From Multifurca ochricompacta (taxonomy: Eukaryota > Basidiomycota > Agaricomycetes > Russulales > Russulaceae), in assembly GCA_022496185.1 (NCBI GenBank), contig WTXG01000003.1:930001-994000 (forward strand): a stretch of DNA of 64,000 nt. The letters are read 5' to 3'. Positions 1-9,766 of this stretch are shown here, in pieces. The translations under genes and the position numbers were made by a program. The notes under the pieces are model-generated. The model saw only the letters and a list, made by a program, of their open reading frames with translations, searched no databases and was not told the origin of the DNA. Every line of letters begins with the position of its first letter. The stretch's first letter is position 1.

Positions 1-1827
1 CGCTAGGACTGTCGGCCCTGATACCTTGCTCCAGGGTGACGATGACAGGGGTCCATAACGTAGCTGTAAAGGAGGTGGGTCCTCCTCGTGTAGGTGTCGA
101 GACTGGTCATTATATGCAGGGGAAAATGGCGGAGGTGGCGGCGCATTGCTCCTATGGGCTGGGGGCTGCTGCTGCATGGGCTGACCATGTCGCGTTTTCC
201 ACGCATTTTTTATCGCAGTTGAACGAGCGAGGAGCTAATGGGATGACAGTGATTAAGGTGCCACATTGATGAGTTCGCGAGAGGAGCACCCACAGTATCT
301 TTCTCAACGCCATCGGCAATGCTTTGGACAATATTTTCCACTACTGAGCGGTGATTCCCTTGCGGTTTGTCATCACGAAAGCGCATCATGCGCCAATGTT
401 CACCAACAGCGTCCCACCGTACTTCAACAATGCGTTCGTCGACTTGTTCGCCGCTAGCTTTCAGACTGGGGGGAGATGTGCTTTAAATCCGTGTCCTGAA
501 CCAAATATTTGCTCATGGCCTGCAACATACCTTTCCCATTCATCGTCATCCATGTGCATTGTATCCCAGGGCTCATAATTGACTCTTGCCCCCTCACCCC
601 CACACCAGATGTGAAGTGCGAAGACAGGTTTCTTGTGCAAGTCCGGCTGGGCCGGTGACCCAGAGAGAGGTGGGAAGCGCAAAATGAGCTTCAAGTCGAT
701 CGAATTCTCAGACGGGGGCTTCCATTTGAGTCTATTAAAGAGGAAGATCAAGTTCGAGTGGGAGGGGGCATTCGACACGAGGGAAAATGCGAACATGTTG
801 CGATCCGTGCCAGAAACGTAGGGTGTTGATACCGAAGTGTAGATCAGCCCGTCATTGCCGTGCTGGAGATTGGGAATGTCGAGAAAGACCTTGTCGATTG
901 AATACGAGAAGTTGACTTCCTTGACCTGGATGCTAGGAGGGATTTAGCACAGAGCACAAAAAATGGCAACCCAAAAAATCAAACTCGCTCAAAAGGTCGA
1001 TTCTCTGCCATGCGCGGATGGTCTCGGAGCATTCTCGTGTATGGTTTGAAGAATACTTCCTTCAATTTCTGGAGACGGCCTATATCAAAAACTATTCGGC
1101 CCGAAGAACAAAACAGTCCGCCTACCCAATATCTTTTGTCCAGTGTTTTGGACATAACGTTCTGGTTGTCTGCAACGAGGCAATCAAAGCAAAGAAGACG
1201 TAAGGTTTCCTGCCAAGAAACAAACCCTTCATTCAAATGCCTGAAGGAGGATCTCAAACACAACATACACGCTTTGTACGAGGATCGACGTCGATAACCA
1301 GCTCCGCATCGATCACAGTACTACGAAGAGGTCGCTCTGGGTGTTCATAATGGGGAAAGAACAGGCCAGAGATCTCTCTGTAAGCATTATGCCTGTCGAC
1401 CTACATAAAGGATGAGAGACAGAAGAGGAAGAGGGGGATATCATGGGCATACTATGCATACTATTTGCTCGCTCGTTTCCAGGTTAGTAAGGATGACAAG
1501 GAGTACTCTGACACCGTCCGACTTTTCGCAGACCCAGTAGCTAGGTAAATGATTAGACAACAGAGAAGGATTAATTTAAAAAAGTAGGATTCACTTCTCA
1601 TGCTCGAGCCTCTCAAGGTCTCTAGTGCTGAAGCTGACGGGTTGACTTCCTGGGAAACTAGCGCGACAGATGAGTTGAGTGAAGGGTGAAAAGGACGGAG
1701 GGGGGTGGGGTGTGAATTACCGGTCGTGATTAAGACCGCACAAAGATGCGACATGGGTTCGGAGCCAGATATCCTGTTCCGAATGTTTTGAGATGAGGTT
1801 TCCGGGGAGGTCAGGGATACGGGACAT
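1..1827 (-). CDS. CEG1: mRNA-capping enzyme guanylyltransferase subunit, 3' end cut by window edge
   Basis: This is the nuclear GTP:mRNA guanylyltransferase that adds the GMP cap to the 5' end of RNA polymerase II transcripts. Reading the minus strand, exon 1 (1721-1827) starts MSRIPDLPG and ends just before the FPGSQPVSF block. The next coding exon carries the nucleotidyltransferase motif EKSDGVR, with the lysine that takes GMP encoded at 1522-1524. Further exons give YREISGLFFP, DAELVIDVDP, LLCFDCLV, KPYTRMLRDHP and LKWKPPSENSIDLKL, then the OB-fold part WRMMRFRDDKPQGNHRS. A last intron restores the frame into LLARSTAIKNAWK and a proline- and glutamine-rich tail that is still open at base 1. 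Triphosphatase motifs are absent, as expected for the fungal two-subunit capping enzyme. The start is the first methionine in frame with the conserved N-terminus. The family call is secure; the C-terminus lies outside the window. Confidence 0.95.
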
Positions 1828-2095
1828 GCAGACAAGACGAGACGAGAGACATGTACATGTTCATGGGGGCGCACGCATTCACTCACTCACACTCACACTC
1901 TCGCTCGCGCGCACGTGGCGGTGCACCCACTACTGGCTGCAGAATACGCGTACACAGTTATTATTTCGCCGGTTTCATGAAATGAAAAGGAAGAAAAAGG
2001 TGAAAAGACATTGTAGATACCGGCGTATAGAAAACAGTATAGAAAATCACAATGCGGACGAATCCCACCTCTCTGCAAATCGTCTCGCAGCTCAT

Positions 2096-2870
2096 CTAAC
2101 GATCTTCCGCCCATTCCTGACATGAAAAGAAAGAAAAGTTAGCAATATAAAAACTATCAAAGTGCAGACAGAAGCTACTCACGTTCTCCTTCTTGATCTG
2201 AGCCTATAATATGGCAGTTTCAATCAATCGTTGTCAAACCAGAGATCAAGATTCCTTACCTCTTCCTCGGGGGTGAAGTCGTTTACAATGTTAAAGAGCT
2301 TCCTAATCTCTTCAGGCGTCTTACCCTTGATCATGTTGGCGACGGTTTTGCAGCCAACGTCACTATTGAGAATATTAGTAGTGTCATGGTACACTATTAC
2401 TCATTACAAGCACTGACAGAAGAGGTTTGATGTCGAGATAGTTTGCAGCCAAGATAATCTCGAACAGCATCTCTTGGTCAACGGAAATAAACTTCTGATC
2501 CCACTCGCTAATATCAGTAGTGCGCTTGCGGGTTTCATCCTGTGACTCGGAATCTGTGGTTGGAAGTCTCTCCCCTCGATGATGCTCGCAGTATTCAAGG
2601 ACCTGAAATTGTTGTATCATGAAAATGAAAAGAATCGATATCCGGGGTGCGTAAATTCTTACCTTCTTCAAAACGCTCGATGAGACGTTTGGAAGCGGTA
2701 TCGGTTGGTCACTCTCGCCGACGTCTATAAGGTCGCGTGTGATGTCGGACTATGAGATGAATAGGAGAGAACGATTTACCTTCAAGCATGTTTTTGATCA
2801 ACACGGAACGTTCTGCGACATCTTTGTCGACCACGAACTGTTCATTATCAGAGGTAACGAGAAGAACCAT
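2096..2870 (-). CDS. SKP1: SCF ubiquitin ligase adaptor SKP1
   Basis: Skp1 links cullin 1 to F-box proteins in SCF E3 ubiquitin ligases and also sits in other F-box complexes. The first exon encodes the classic start [20 protein letters not shown]. After a short intron come the [19 protein letters not shown] block, an acidic linker, and the C-terminal Skp1 dimerisation/F-box binding region ([21 protein letters not shown], then [22 protein letters not shown]). The last codons, after another intron, give EWAEDR and stop, the usual Skp1 C-terminus. At least four introns are needed, all with GT-AG ends. Its start lies 147 bp from the start of the divergent bL27m gene, so the two may share a promoter region. 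Family identity is near certain; only the smallest 3' exons were assigned by splice logic. Confidence 0.96.
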
Positions 2871-3017
2871 TGTGAAGAAGATATGAAGGTGATGAAAGAG
2901 TGTTTGAAAGAGGAGATATCCAGAAGCGCCTAGCACTCCTTCGAGACGACACGCTCAAGAGGGGTGATTTAAGGGGTCAAGAGTCACCACCACCACCACC
3001 ACACAAGCACCCAGTCA

Positions 3018-3628
3018 ATGTCTTTATTATCTTTATATTCCTTTTTACGCACATTGGATGTGGTCTATTCACCTTTCTCTGTGTCGGGTTAGCTCTAGGC
3101 TTGTTTTTCATTATTAGGATATCACCATCTCAGTGTACCTTCTCCTCAGGCTCAGTTCGTACTGCCACCAAACGTGCTGGCGGCTCAGTACGCAACCACG
3201 GTGGTTCACCGGGAAGGCGCCTTGGTGTTAAACAGTTCTCAGGTGCGCAGCTATCTCCTCTCACCGCGCAACATATTCAAGCTCTCAGTCACTCAGACCA
3301 ATACGTGATACCTGGGAGCATTATCGTCCGTCAGCGTGGAACACAATTTCACCCTGGTCAGCATGTGCGTCTTGGTTACAATCTACTACGACTCTAAGTG
3401 AACCTAAATGGGTTTTCGTCGTCCGCTATCCAGGTGAAAATGGGCCGTGATCATACCCTGTATGCCACAGTACCGGGTTACGTCCGTTTCTACAAGGAGA
3501 AGTGGATGCGGGGAGAGCGCAAGTTCGTTGGCATTGTCCTCAATCGGGGTGAGAAGCTACCTCGAGACGAACAAGCGCTTGGTCGCAGTCGTTTCTTTGG
3601 GCTTGTGAACCTAAATCCTATACCATGA
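3018..3628 (+). CDS. mitochondrial large-subunit ribosomal protein bL27m
   Basis: This is the mitochondrial homologue of bacterial ribosomal protein L27, a component near the peptidyl transferase centre. Exon 1 (3018-3062) encodes [15 protein letters not shown]. The intron 3063-3133 leads to [19 protein letters not shown], the L27 signature in which mature protein begins after a cleaved presequence. A second intron (3365-3433) splits HPGQH from [20 protein letters not shown]. The C-terminal extension to LNPIP is typical of fungal bL27m, which are longer than bacterial L27. The N-terminal basic and hydrophobic stretch fits mitochondrial import. The start was chosen because it joins in phase to the L27 core. 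Expected partner: the mitoribosome. Confidence in the family is high, moderate for the exact first splice site. Confidence 0.93.
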
Positions 3629-3887
3629 GGGACACATCGCCGTCAACGTCCCATGCATGACCATAACTATTCATTCAATTCACCTTGTGTAGCCTCTTAA
3701 CATCGCGAAAATTAATAATCTCGAGTCCCAAAATTTCCTGAGAGCCGGGAGCGGTTGTTAGCGTCACAGCCTGATGCCGCGTATTTGGCGACTTCCCGAG
3801 GTGTCCCGCAGGAATTTCGCATAACATAGAATATAAAAGAAAGTTCTCAGGGGAGGCGGTGATTCACATACTTTGCCCATCCCTACA

Positions 3888-4911
3888 ATGTCCTCAAGTT
3901 TCAATTTGACTATAGCGCATGAGCTCCGACTCAATGGTCCGTCCAGTGTTAGTTCAACCGCGCTAGACGATGGTTTGCTCAATTAACAACGTAGAACTGC
4001 CCTCCGATGAGCTTGTTATCGCAGCGGGACGCGAAGTGCTTGAGGCTTCCCAAAGCTGGAAGAAAGGCAAAACGTATCAAAAGAACACTGTCCAAACATA
4101 TTCCAGACCGAAGAAACCCAATGATGGCGCGTCTTGGCACTGTAGAGTCAGTGAACACACACCGAAGGAGGCAACTTTCGACGAATTTTGGAGCAAAATT
4201 GGGAACAACCACTCTGAATATGAGAAACAGTACGTCCTCTTCTCCTAGAGGAATGCACCGACGACCGATAATAAATAGGTACATCGACGTTGTAAAGAAA
4301 GTCACTTTAATTAAGAAGATTTCCGAAACACAAGAAATCTGGTCGTTGTACTACGAATTCCCATCCGTCGGTGTTTCTCCTCGAGTGTTCACCGTTTTAC
4401 AAGTCACACACTATGATCCAAGGAGTCCTCGGACAGGGTGCGCCAACTCATTCACGTTGCTGTGCTCTTCCTCACTCGCTCTCTTCCAGATTATTCATTA
4501 GCATCCCTGTAGACCTGACCAGCGATCCCGAGCTCGCAAGGCTTGAAGAGAAAGGAATTAAGGGCCATTATGTCAGCGTCGAAAGCATAAAAGAACTTCC
4601 CAACGGGGACACAGAATGGCGCATGGCCACTTCTAGTAGCCCAGGTGGTCGCATACCTGCCTTTGTCGTCGACAATACAATGGCGAGCACTATCTCCGCA
4701 GTGAGCATCCAAAGTTTAGTTTACCACTCAGGACACTGATTCAAATGCGCATCAGGACGTCCCACACTTCTTCAAGTGGTTCGAGACTGTCCGGCATGTG
4801 ACTGAGACCAAGGAACGGCTCCCCCCCGACTCAGCAGCGTCGAATGTCAATTCGACTATCATAACCAACTCTGCTGCTGTCACCAGCGCAATTCAGACAC
4901 CTATTGCATAG
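3888..4911 (+). CDS. DUF3074 (START-like) domain protein
   Basis: This encodes a fungal DUF3074 protein, a family with a START/Bet v1-like lipid-binding fold and no firmly established role. Exon 1 (3888-3936, MSSSFNLTIAHELRLN) joins across a 58-bp intron to ELPSDELVIAAGREVLEAS. Recognisable blocks follow: WHCRVSEHTPKEATFDEFW, then after an intron IDVVKKVTLIKKIS and SPRVFTVLQVTH, then SIPVDLTSDPELARLEEKG, GHYVSVESIKELPNGDTEW, GGRIPAFVVDNTMA, and finally DVPHFFKWFETVRHV. Four introns fit GT-AG rules and keep the frame. No signal peptide or membrane segment is seen. The last part is a serine/threonine/alanine-rich tail ending at 4911. A shorter start at 3970 is possible, but the 3888 start recovers a better-matching N-terminus. 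Confidence 0.85.
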
Positions 4912-5015
4912 TCACGGGTACTAAGGATATCGAACTTGTGAGACCGAGAGGACACCTACACTTTGATAGAAAGACACGTACACTATCTTACAGGACCATG
5001 GTAAGGCAGGCTGGG

Positions 5016-7222
5016 CTAAGCCAGCTCTAGGTAGCGTTCCACTGAACATAAGATTAATTGCTTGTGGACACTATTCTCCATCTTCAATTACTCACCTTCC
5101 CAATTAGTAACTGCCTCATTCCAAAGCCTGATCTCATGTTCTCTCGTCCCGCCGAAATGATCCACGAAGTCGTCCCCAAAGATCTCGCGTGCGATGCTGC
5201 CTGGTCGAAGCATCTTTTCAGTCGCCGCTTCCAACGACTGCGGCAACATGGTGATCTTTCAATCATAGCATCACTTGGGCACGCTCGTGGAATTCTGGCG
5301 GGGAAGCGCACCTTTCCGGTCCGCTTATCCTCGAGACTAAAATGTGACATTGGTGCCATGGGTAACGCCAGCTTCTTCTCAATACCCCTGATACCAAGCC
5401 CGAAGATAGCGCTCAACGCGAAGAATGGGTTTACATCTGCGCCCGTGACGCGGATCTCGAAGCGCGTTGCTGCTGGTGGAACAGAAGGGGGAGAGATGAC
5501 CCTCACCGACGCAGCACGCGAATCATACCCATATGTTACAGCATTCGGAGCCCAAAAGGCTTCGCCACCAACAAGACGCTTGTAACCATTGATGGTCGGT
5601 ACGAGCTATCAAGGCATGAGGTCCTGGGGAGAGGAATTACAAGAGTGTAGCGCTCACTGTGGGCATGACTTGAAATAGCTTAGTGTCACTTAGTATCCCA
5701 GAGACCAATGGCGTACTTACCGTCAGGCAAACCATTCAACACGCCGGCAAGGAAATATTCAGCAGTTTGACTGATATATTTAAGTTCGTCGTAAGCAGCC
5801 TGTTCACGTCCTCCTCGAAGTTCCTCTGATTTGACAGCGAAGACGTTGTTGCCGTCACCATCGCGGAGAGATACGTGTATGTGACTTGAAGTGCATCAAT
5901 TAGTAAATGATAGCTGCAAAATTGCGCGATTTTGCACAAACCCACTACACCCAGGCAGCTGAATAACCAACCATGGCACTATGAGAGATGAGAGTGACCA
6001 CAGGGAATAGGACACTTACATTGCCCCACGGCTTCGCCATGAAGCTTGGCGTGATACCATACTTCATCCCTAAGCTTTTGACGAGATACTTAAATAATAG
6101 TGCATTGTCTGCTATGCGAAGAGCCGTGGTATAAGCAAGCGCTGTCTCGAAAACTCCTGGGCCGGTCTCCGTGTCTGTCTCGGGTGTCATCACATGAAAT
6201 AAGTGAGTTATATCATGACACGCACGATGGCCTTCGAGGTGAACCTCGAATTTATCTGCTTCGTTAAATATGTCGTGAAAATAATCGTTGTTCAGTTGTG
6301 TTCTGAGAAGCGAATACCCGTGCACTGCTCAATGTAGATTAGTTAAAACTTGATTTCGCCGCTGTATCTTATAAACGAAGTAATTACTCCCGGGAGTCAG
6401 AGGTTGTAGATCACGGAACTTTTTCTCGGCGAGACTGTGCGGTGTCTCTGCAAAAGTGATTCAGCTATCGCCCAACCAGTTCTGTTAAAGTAACCTTTAA
6501 ATTGAAAATACTGTATCACGCTTTAGTCGCGGAACGTACAAACTCCAGGGGAAACGTACTTCAAACTCTACTCCGGCAAGGCATTGCCACCCGCTCTGCT
6601 CTGCCCTTCCCGTCACCTTTTTCAGCACACTGCGTGGGCAGACGCTGACGGGTGACTTCGTTTCTGGATCCAAAAACGAGACCAGAAAGAATGGAACGTC
6701 ATTCTCCCAGGGAATTCTGCGGTACGTGGACAGATCGATAGTCGCGATGAGGTCACGATAACCGTTGGCCGCGTTGGAGATGAGGAGTTCTTTTGAATAC
6801 ACGGCGTCGTGCAGATCCCAGCCGCTGATGGTCCTTGTAAATATAGCGCGGCTCGACTGGAAGGCGACATACAAAATGATGCTGCAGAAGCCGAAACCAT
6901 CAGAGGAGGCTGCACTCAAAAACTTCTCCTTTGACTACAAGGAGCAGTAAGTAGACAAGTTGGTAAATGGAGGCTATGTGTATGCACACCATGAATTTGC
7001 CGCGTAAAACCCCATCGACTGCTCCGAATAAGACATGGGTTGGGAAGCGCTCGGCCTCGGGACTCACCATCAAACCCTAGAGTAGTAACGTCAGTTAGGC
7101 TTCAGCGAGAGCGCATGCTCGACTACGCGACCTGCAACTTTAACTTTGTTATCATCGATTAGGAGGGATTTCAGGTCTTCCAGAGATGTAGGAGCAAGCT
7201 TGGTGGACGCGTTTGCGACCAT
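5016..7222 (-). CDS. glutamine synthetase-like (GlnA family) enzyme
   Basis: This is a member of the glutamine synthetase superfamily, closer to the lengsin/FluG C-terminal type than to the canonical eukaryotic GS. The N-terminus starts MVANASTKLAPTSLEDLKSL. A 9-nt exon at 7068-7076 restores GFDVDGVLRGKFM. Later exons give ANGYRDLIATIDLSTYRRIPW, the ATP/glutamate-binding region around VHLEGH and ETGPGVFETALAYTTALR, then MKYGITPSFMAKPWGN, SVPPAATRFEIRV, ADVNPFFALSAIFGLGIRG, SIAREIFGDDFVDHFGGT and the C-terminal NEAVTNWEVERYLELA before the stop at 5016. No N-terminal amidohydrolase domain is present, so it is not a full FluG fusion. The substrate may be glutamate or another amine acceptor; sequence alone does not decide. 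Many introns of 45-60 bp. It is convergent with DUF3074 and its start is 91 bp from the divergent WD40 gene. Confidence 0.88.
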
Positions 7223-7313
7223 GATGGCTATCAGCAAGAGCAGATGTCTCCTCGAGGTTCTTCTGATATCCCAATTATCCGATTACCACTCGGCTTAAGA
7301 CCACTCTGGCATC

Positions 7314-8695
7314 ATGCTCACTGCACACAGTCCAACACTTGCCTTACAACATACTCTAGTGATACCTGCGCATGTATCAACGTTGACATATACACATAAT
7401 GGAATGTTGATATTGGGTTCTGGTGAGTTTGCAACTCATTCAGAAGGTACTTGGCTCGATCTTGCAAGATGATGGGAGCCTTCGGCTCTATCAACCGCCA
7501 GGGATCAAAGTTACCAAGGCCGTTCGAGGACTCGAACATGAAGTCTCATCAGTTATCGCCATTATGCCAAGTATAAGTGGTTTCGGCCATATATGGGTAG
7601 CCTGTGGGAGTTCAGTAAGGCACTTCCGCCTCAAGATGGGGGTGAGTGCAGCTGAATGCTCAGTGACCTGTTTACAGGTAAAGTTATTCAATCTGGACAC
7701 CGAGAAACTCATTCTGACCCATGGGATGCATTGTCTATCATTCAAGTAGGTGAGAATGACGAGGATGTGGTAAACGAGGCACGCGCTGCTGCACATCTTC
7801 CCCAGTAATTAATTCTTAAAACTCACCACCAGATATCTATCAGCGAGAATCGGAAGACTCTTGCGTTCACCACAGATAGTGGTACTGTAGGTGTAGTGGA
7901 TCTAATGACAAAAATAGTTCAGAGAATGAAGACGCAACATAGTAGCGTGAGCGTCGAAATGTTCGCGCGAGATTCGGGTGCTGATACCAGGTTCTTAAGA
8001 TCTGTGCAACTGCAAACTTCGTACCTGACCGTCCCAGCGAGATCATCAGTGGAGGTTATGACTCCGCCTTGCTTCATTTTGACTTTAGGCAAGGCATGTT
8101 ACTTTCAAGAAGAGTGCTCAGTAGGTCCATCCTTGTCGGTCGTCCGCGCGTACATGGTCATGCCTCTTTTCTAGCTTCACTGTTGCAGTCGTCGACTGTG
8201 TCATTCTCTCCCCCCTTCATACTCTGCCTCTCCGTTTCATCAACGGGAGCTATTGCTGCAGGCACCGCAGATGGTCAGCTATGGGTTGGTTTGGGTGGGG
8301 ATAAAAGAAACTCTGTGAAGAGGACTCGCAAATGGGGAGGCTTGCGCGAAGACATGAGTCTGTCTAAGAGAATTGCCGACGGTCCAGTCGTTGCATTGTG
8401 CGTCGCCCTCTTACATGGACAAGCATGGCATGCACTCACTCCGCATGTGTTCAGAGCTTTCCTCAATCCTACAACAGTCATCACCAGTACGCTGCTGGGT
8501 AATATTTCACAACATTCAATACGGATTGAAGGCGAAGCGGGAGACTGGAGAGTCGACTCGGTCTCACTTACCAAGACTCAATCAATTGAAAAGGTCAATG
8601 CATTGGCTGTCCATGGTAAGAACATTACTCTGGGGGGACTCAAAGCAGATGGGAAAGGCGCTGCAGAAGTGTATGAGTATGATAAAGCGGTCTGA
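7314..8695 (+). CDS. WD40 repeat protein, WDR53-like, with a frame break
   Basis: This encodes a small WD40 beta-propeller protein that resembles the WDR53 group; its partners are unknown. Exon 1 (7314-7422) reads MLTAHSPTLALQHTLV to GMLILGS and joins DDGSLRLYQPPGIKVTKAVRG. Further repeat-like blocks are GHIWVACGSS, VKLFNLDTEKLILT, TLAFTTDSGTVGVVDL, PSEIISGGYDSALLHFDFRQG, FILCLSVSSTGAIAAGTADGQ and VNALAVHGKNITLGGL. Introns at about 7615-7677, 7770-7832, 7950-7999 and 8398-8454 fit. Between the FNLDTEKLILT exon and the next conserved block (DALSIIQVGE) the frame shifts near 7720-7727 with no room for an intron, which one missing base would repair. A 54-nt stretch near 8124-8175 has splice-like ends but is also open. 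The function is inferred only from fold. Confidence 0.75.
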
Positions 8696-8734
8696 CGACG
8701 TGGGATCTCATATCGGATTATATACTCGATCTCA

Positions 8735-9556
8735 TCATGTCGATGGATGATGTTTTGAATCCTTGTCAAACTCTGCTCGTGCCTCCAACTCTGCTATCCT
8801 CTGCAGGCATGTAGCACGTTCCTCTCTCAATCGAGCCAAATACTCTTCATCAGGAAGCCATTTGAGACCGATAACGTCAATCAACCGGTCAAATGAAGGC
8901 CGTTTAAGCTCAGTAAAACCTGACAAACTTGGTGACGGCAGTCGGGAAGAGGAAGAGAGGAGCCTTTGAGATACATATTTTATACGTTGAACATCCAACT
9001 CATTGTGGAGAAACTGCCCGAGGGCGCAAAAGGCGGATCCGAACATCATTCCAGGATATGTACCGCGCGCGCCACCTGGAAGCGTCACCTGAATTAGCCT
9101 GTAGCCAGGTTGAAGGAATCGAACGGACGAACGCTTCCAAGCATTCAACACGGCCCCCGTTATTCCCCCACTCAAAGCGGAATCAAGGGTGTGGTGCAAC
9201 CTCATCGCCCCCAAGGTGACGGCACCGTTCGGGAGAGGCTCTGGTGACGCCTGTGTCTTTCGAACACCCCTCTGTTCATGCAGTCTCGATGGCAGCACTT
9301 GGGTCAAAAGGGGTACAATAACATATCCTCGAATACCTACGGGAAGAGTAAGGCGGCTGACGGCAGAGCACGCAGTTAACACACTGAAGAAGGTAGCCCC
9401 GGCAACCCCGCAATTTAAGGCTGCCGAAGTAGCATATATACTGGCAACGACTTGTCCTCTCCGCTTAGCCAAGGCATATGTACCAGTAATTAGAGCACCG
9501 GTGACGGCTGTGGAGAAGGCTGGGATGAGCAAGGGTGTGGGTCTCCCGCGAAACAA
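8735..9556 (-). CDS. uncharacterised membrane protein with glycine/alanine-rich segments
   Basis: I do not recognise this gene with certainty. The 273-codon reading frame has several Gly/Ala-rich hydrophobic stretches (PAFSTAVTGALITGTYALA, SAALNCGVAGATFFS, then GGITGAVLNAW and GMMFGSAFCALGQFL) reminiscent of Tim17-type membrane helices, followed by a charged C-terminal helix rich in Glu and Arg. A 48-nt in-frame segment after GATFFS has intron-like ends, and its removal gives FFSIRGYVIVPLL, so the true protein is probably shorter by 16 residues. No ATG is in frame at the 5' end before a stop, so the first exon is unresolved and the given upper coordinate is the edge of the open frame. The 3' end lies 39 bp from the stop of the convergent WD40 gene. 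Confidence 0.6.
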   Translation of the reverse strand: MFRGRPTPLLIPAFSTAVTGALITGTYALAKRRGQVVASIYATSAALNCGVAGATFFSVLTACSAVSRLTLPVGIRGYVIVPLLTQVLPSRLHEQRGVRKTQASPEPLPNGAVTLGAMRLHHTLDSALSGGITGAVLNAWKRSSVRFLQPGYRLIQVTLPGGARGTYPGMMFGSAFCALGQFLHNELDVQRIKYVSQRLLSSSSRLPSPSLSGFTELKRPSFDRLIDVIGLKWLPDEEYLARLREERATCLQRIAELEARAEFDKDSKHHPST

Positions 9557-9766
9557 GGAAGACGAACTTGCATGATGCTATTGTCCCAGTAGCAACGGTG
9601 ATTGGCGTTGATTGATTCATATAGAGACAGACAACAGACGACAAGACAGTCTGAGTGTGAGGTGTGATGATGAGAGATGAGATACAAAATATCGGCTACT
9701 CCCGGTCCCACAACTCGAAAGAACATCTTCAACTTTAATCTCTACTTTACCGTACCGCAGACATAA

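Noticed and set aside
5058..5585. A 175-codon plus-strand open frame opposite the glutamine synthetase-like gene
   Set aside because: It is the shadow of conserved minus-strand coding exons; its translation matches nothing I recognise.
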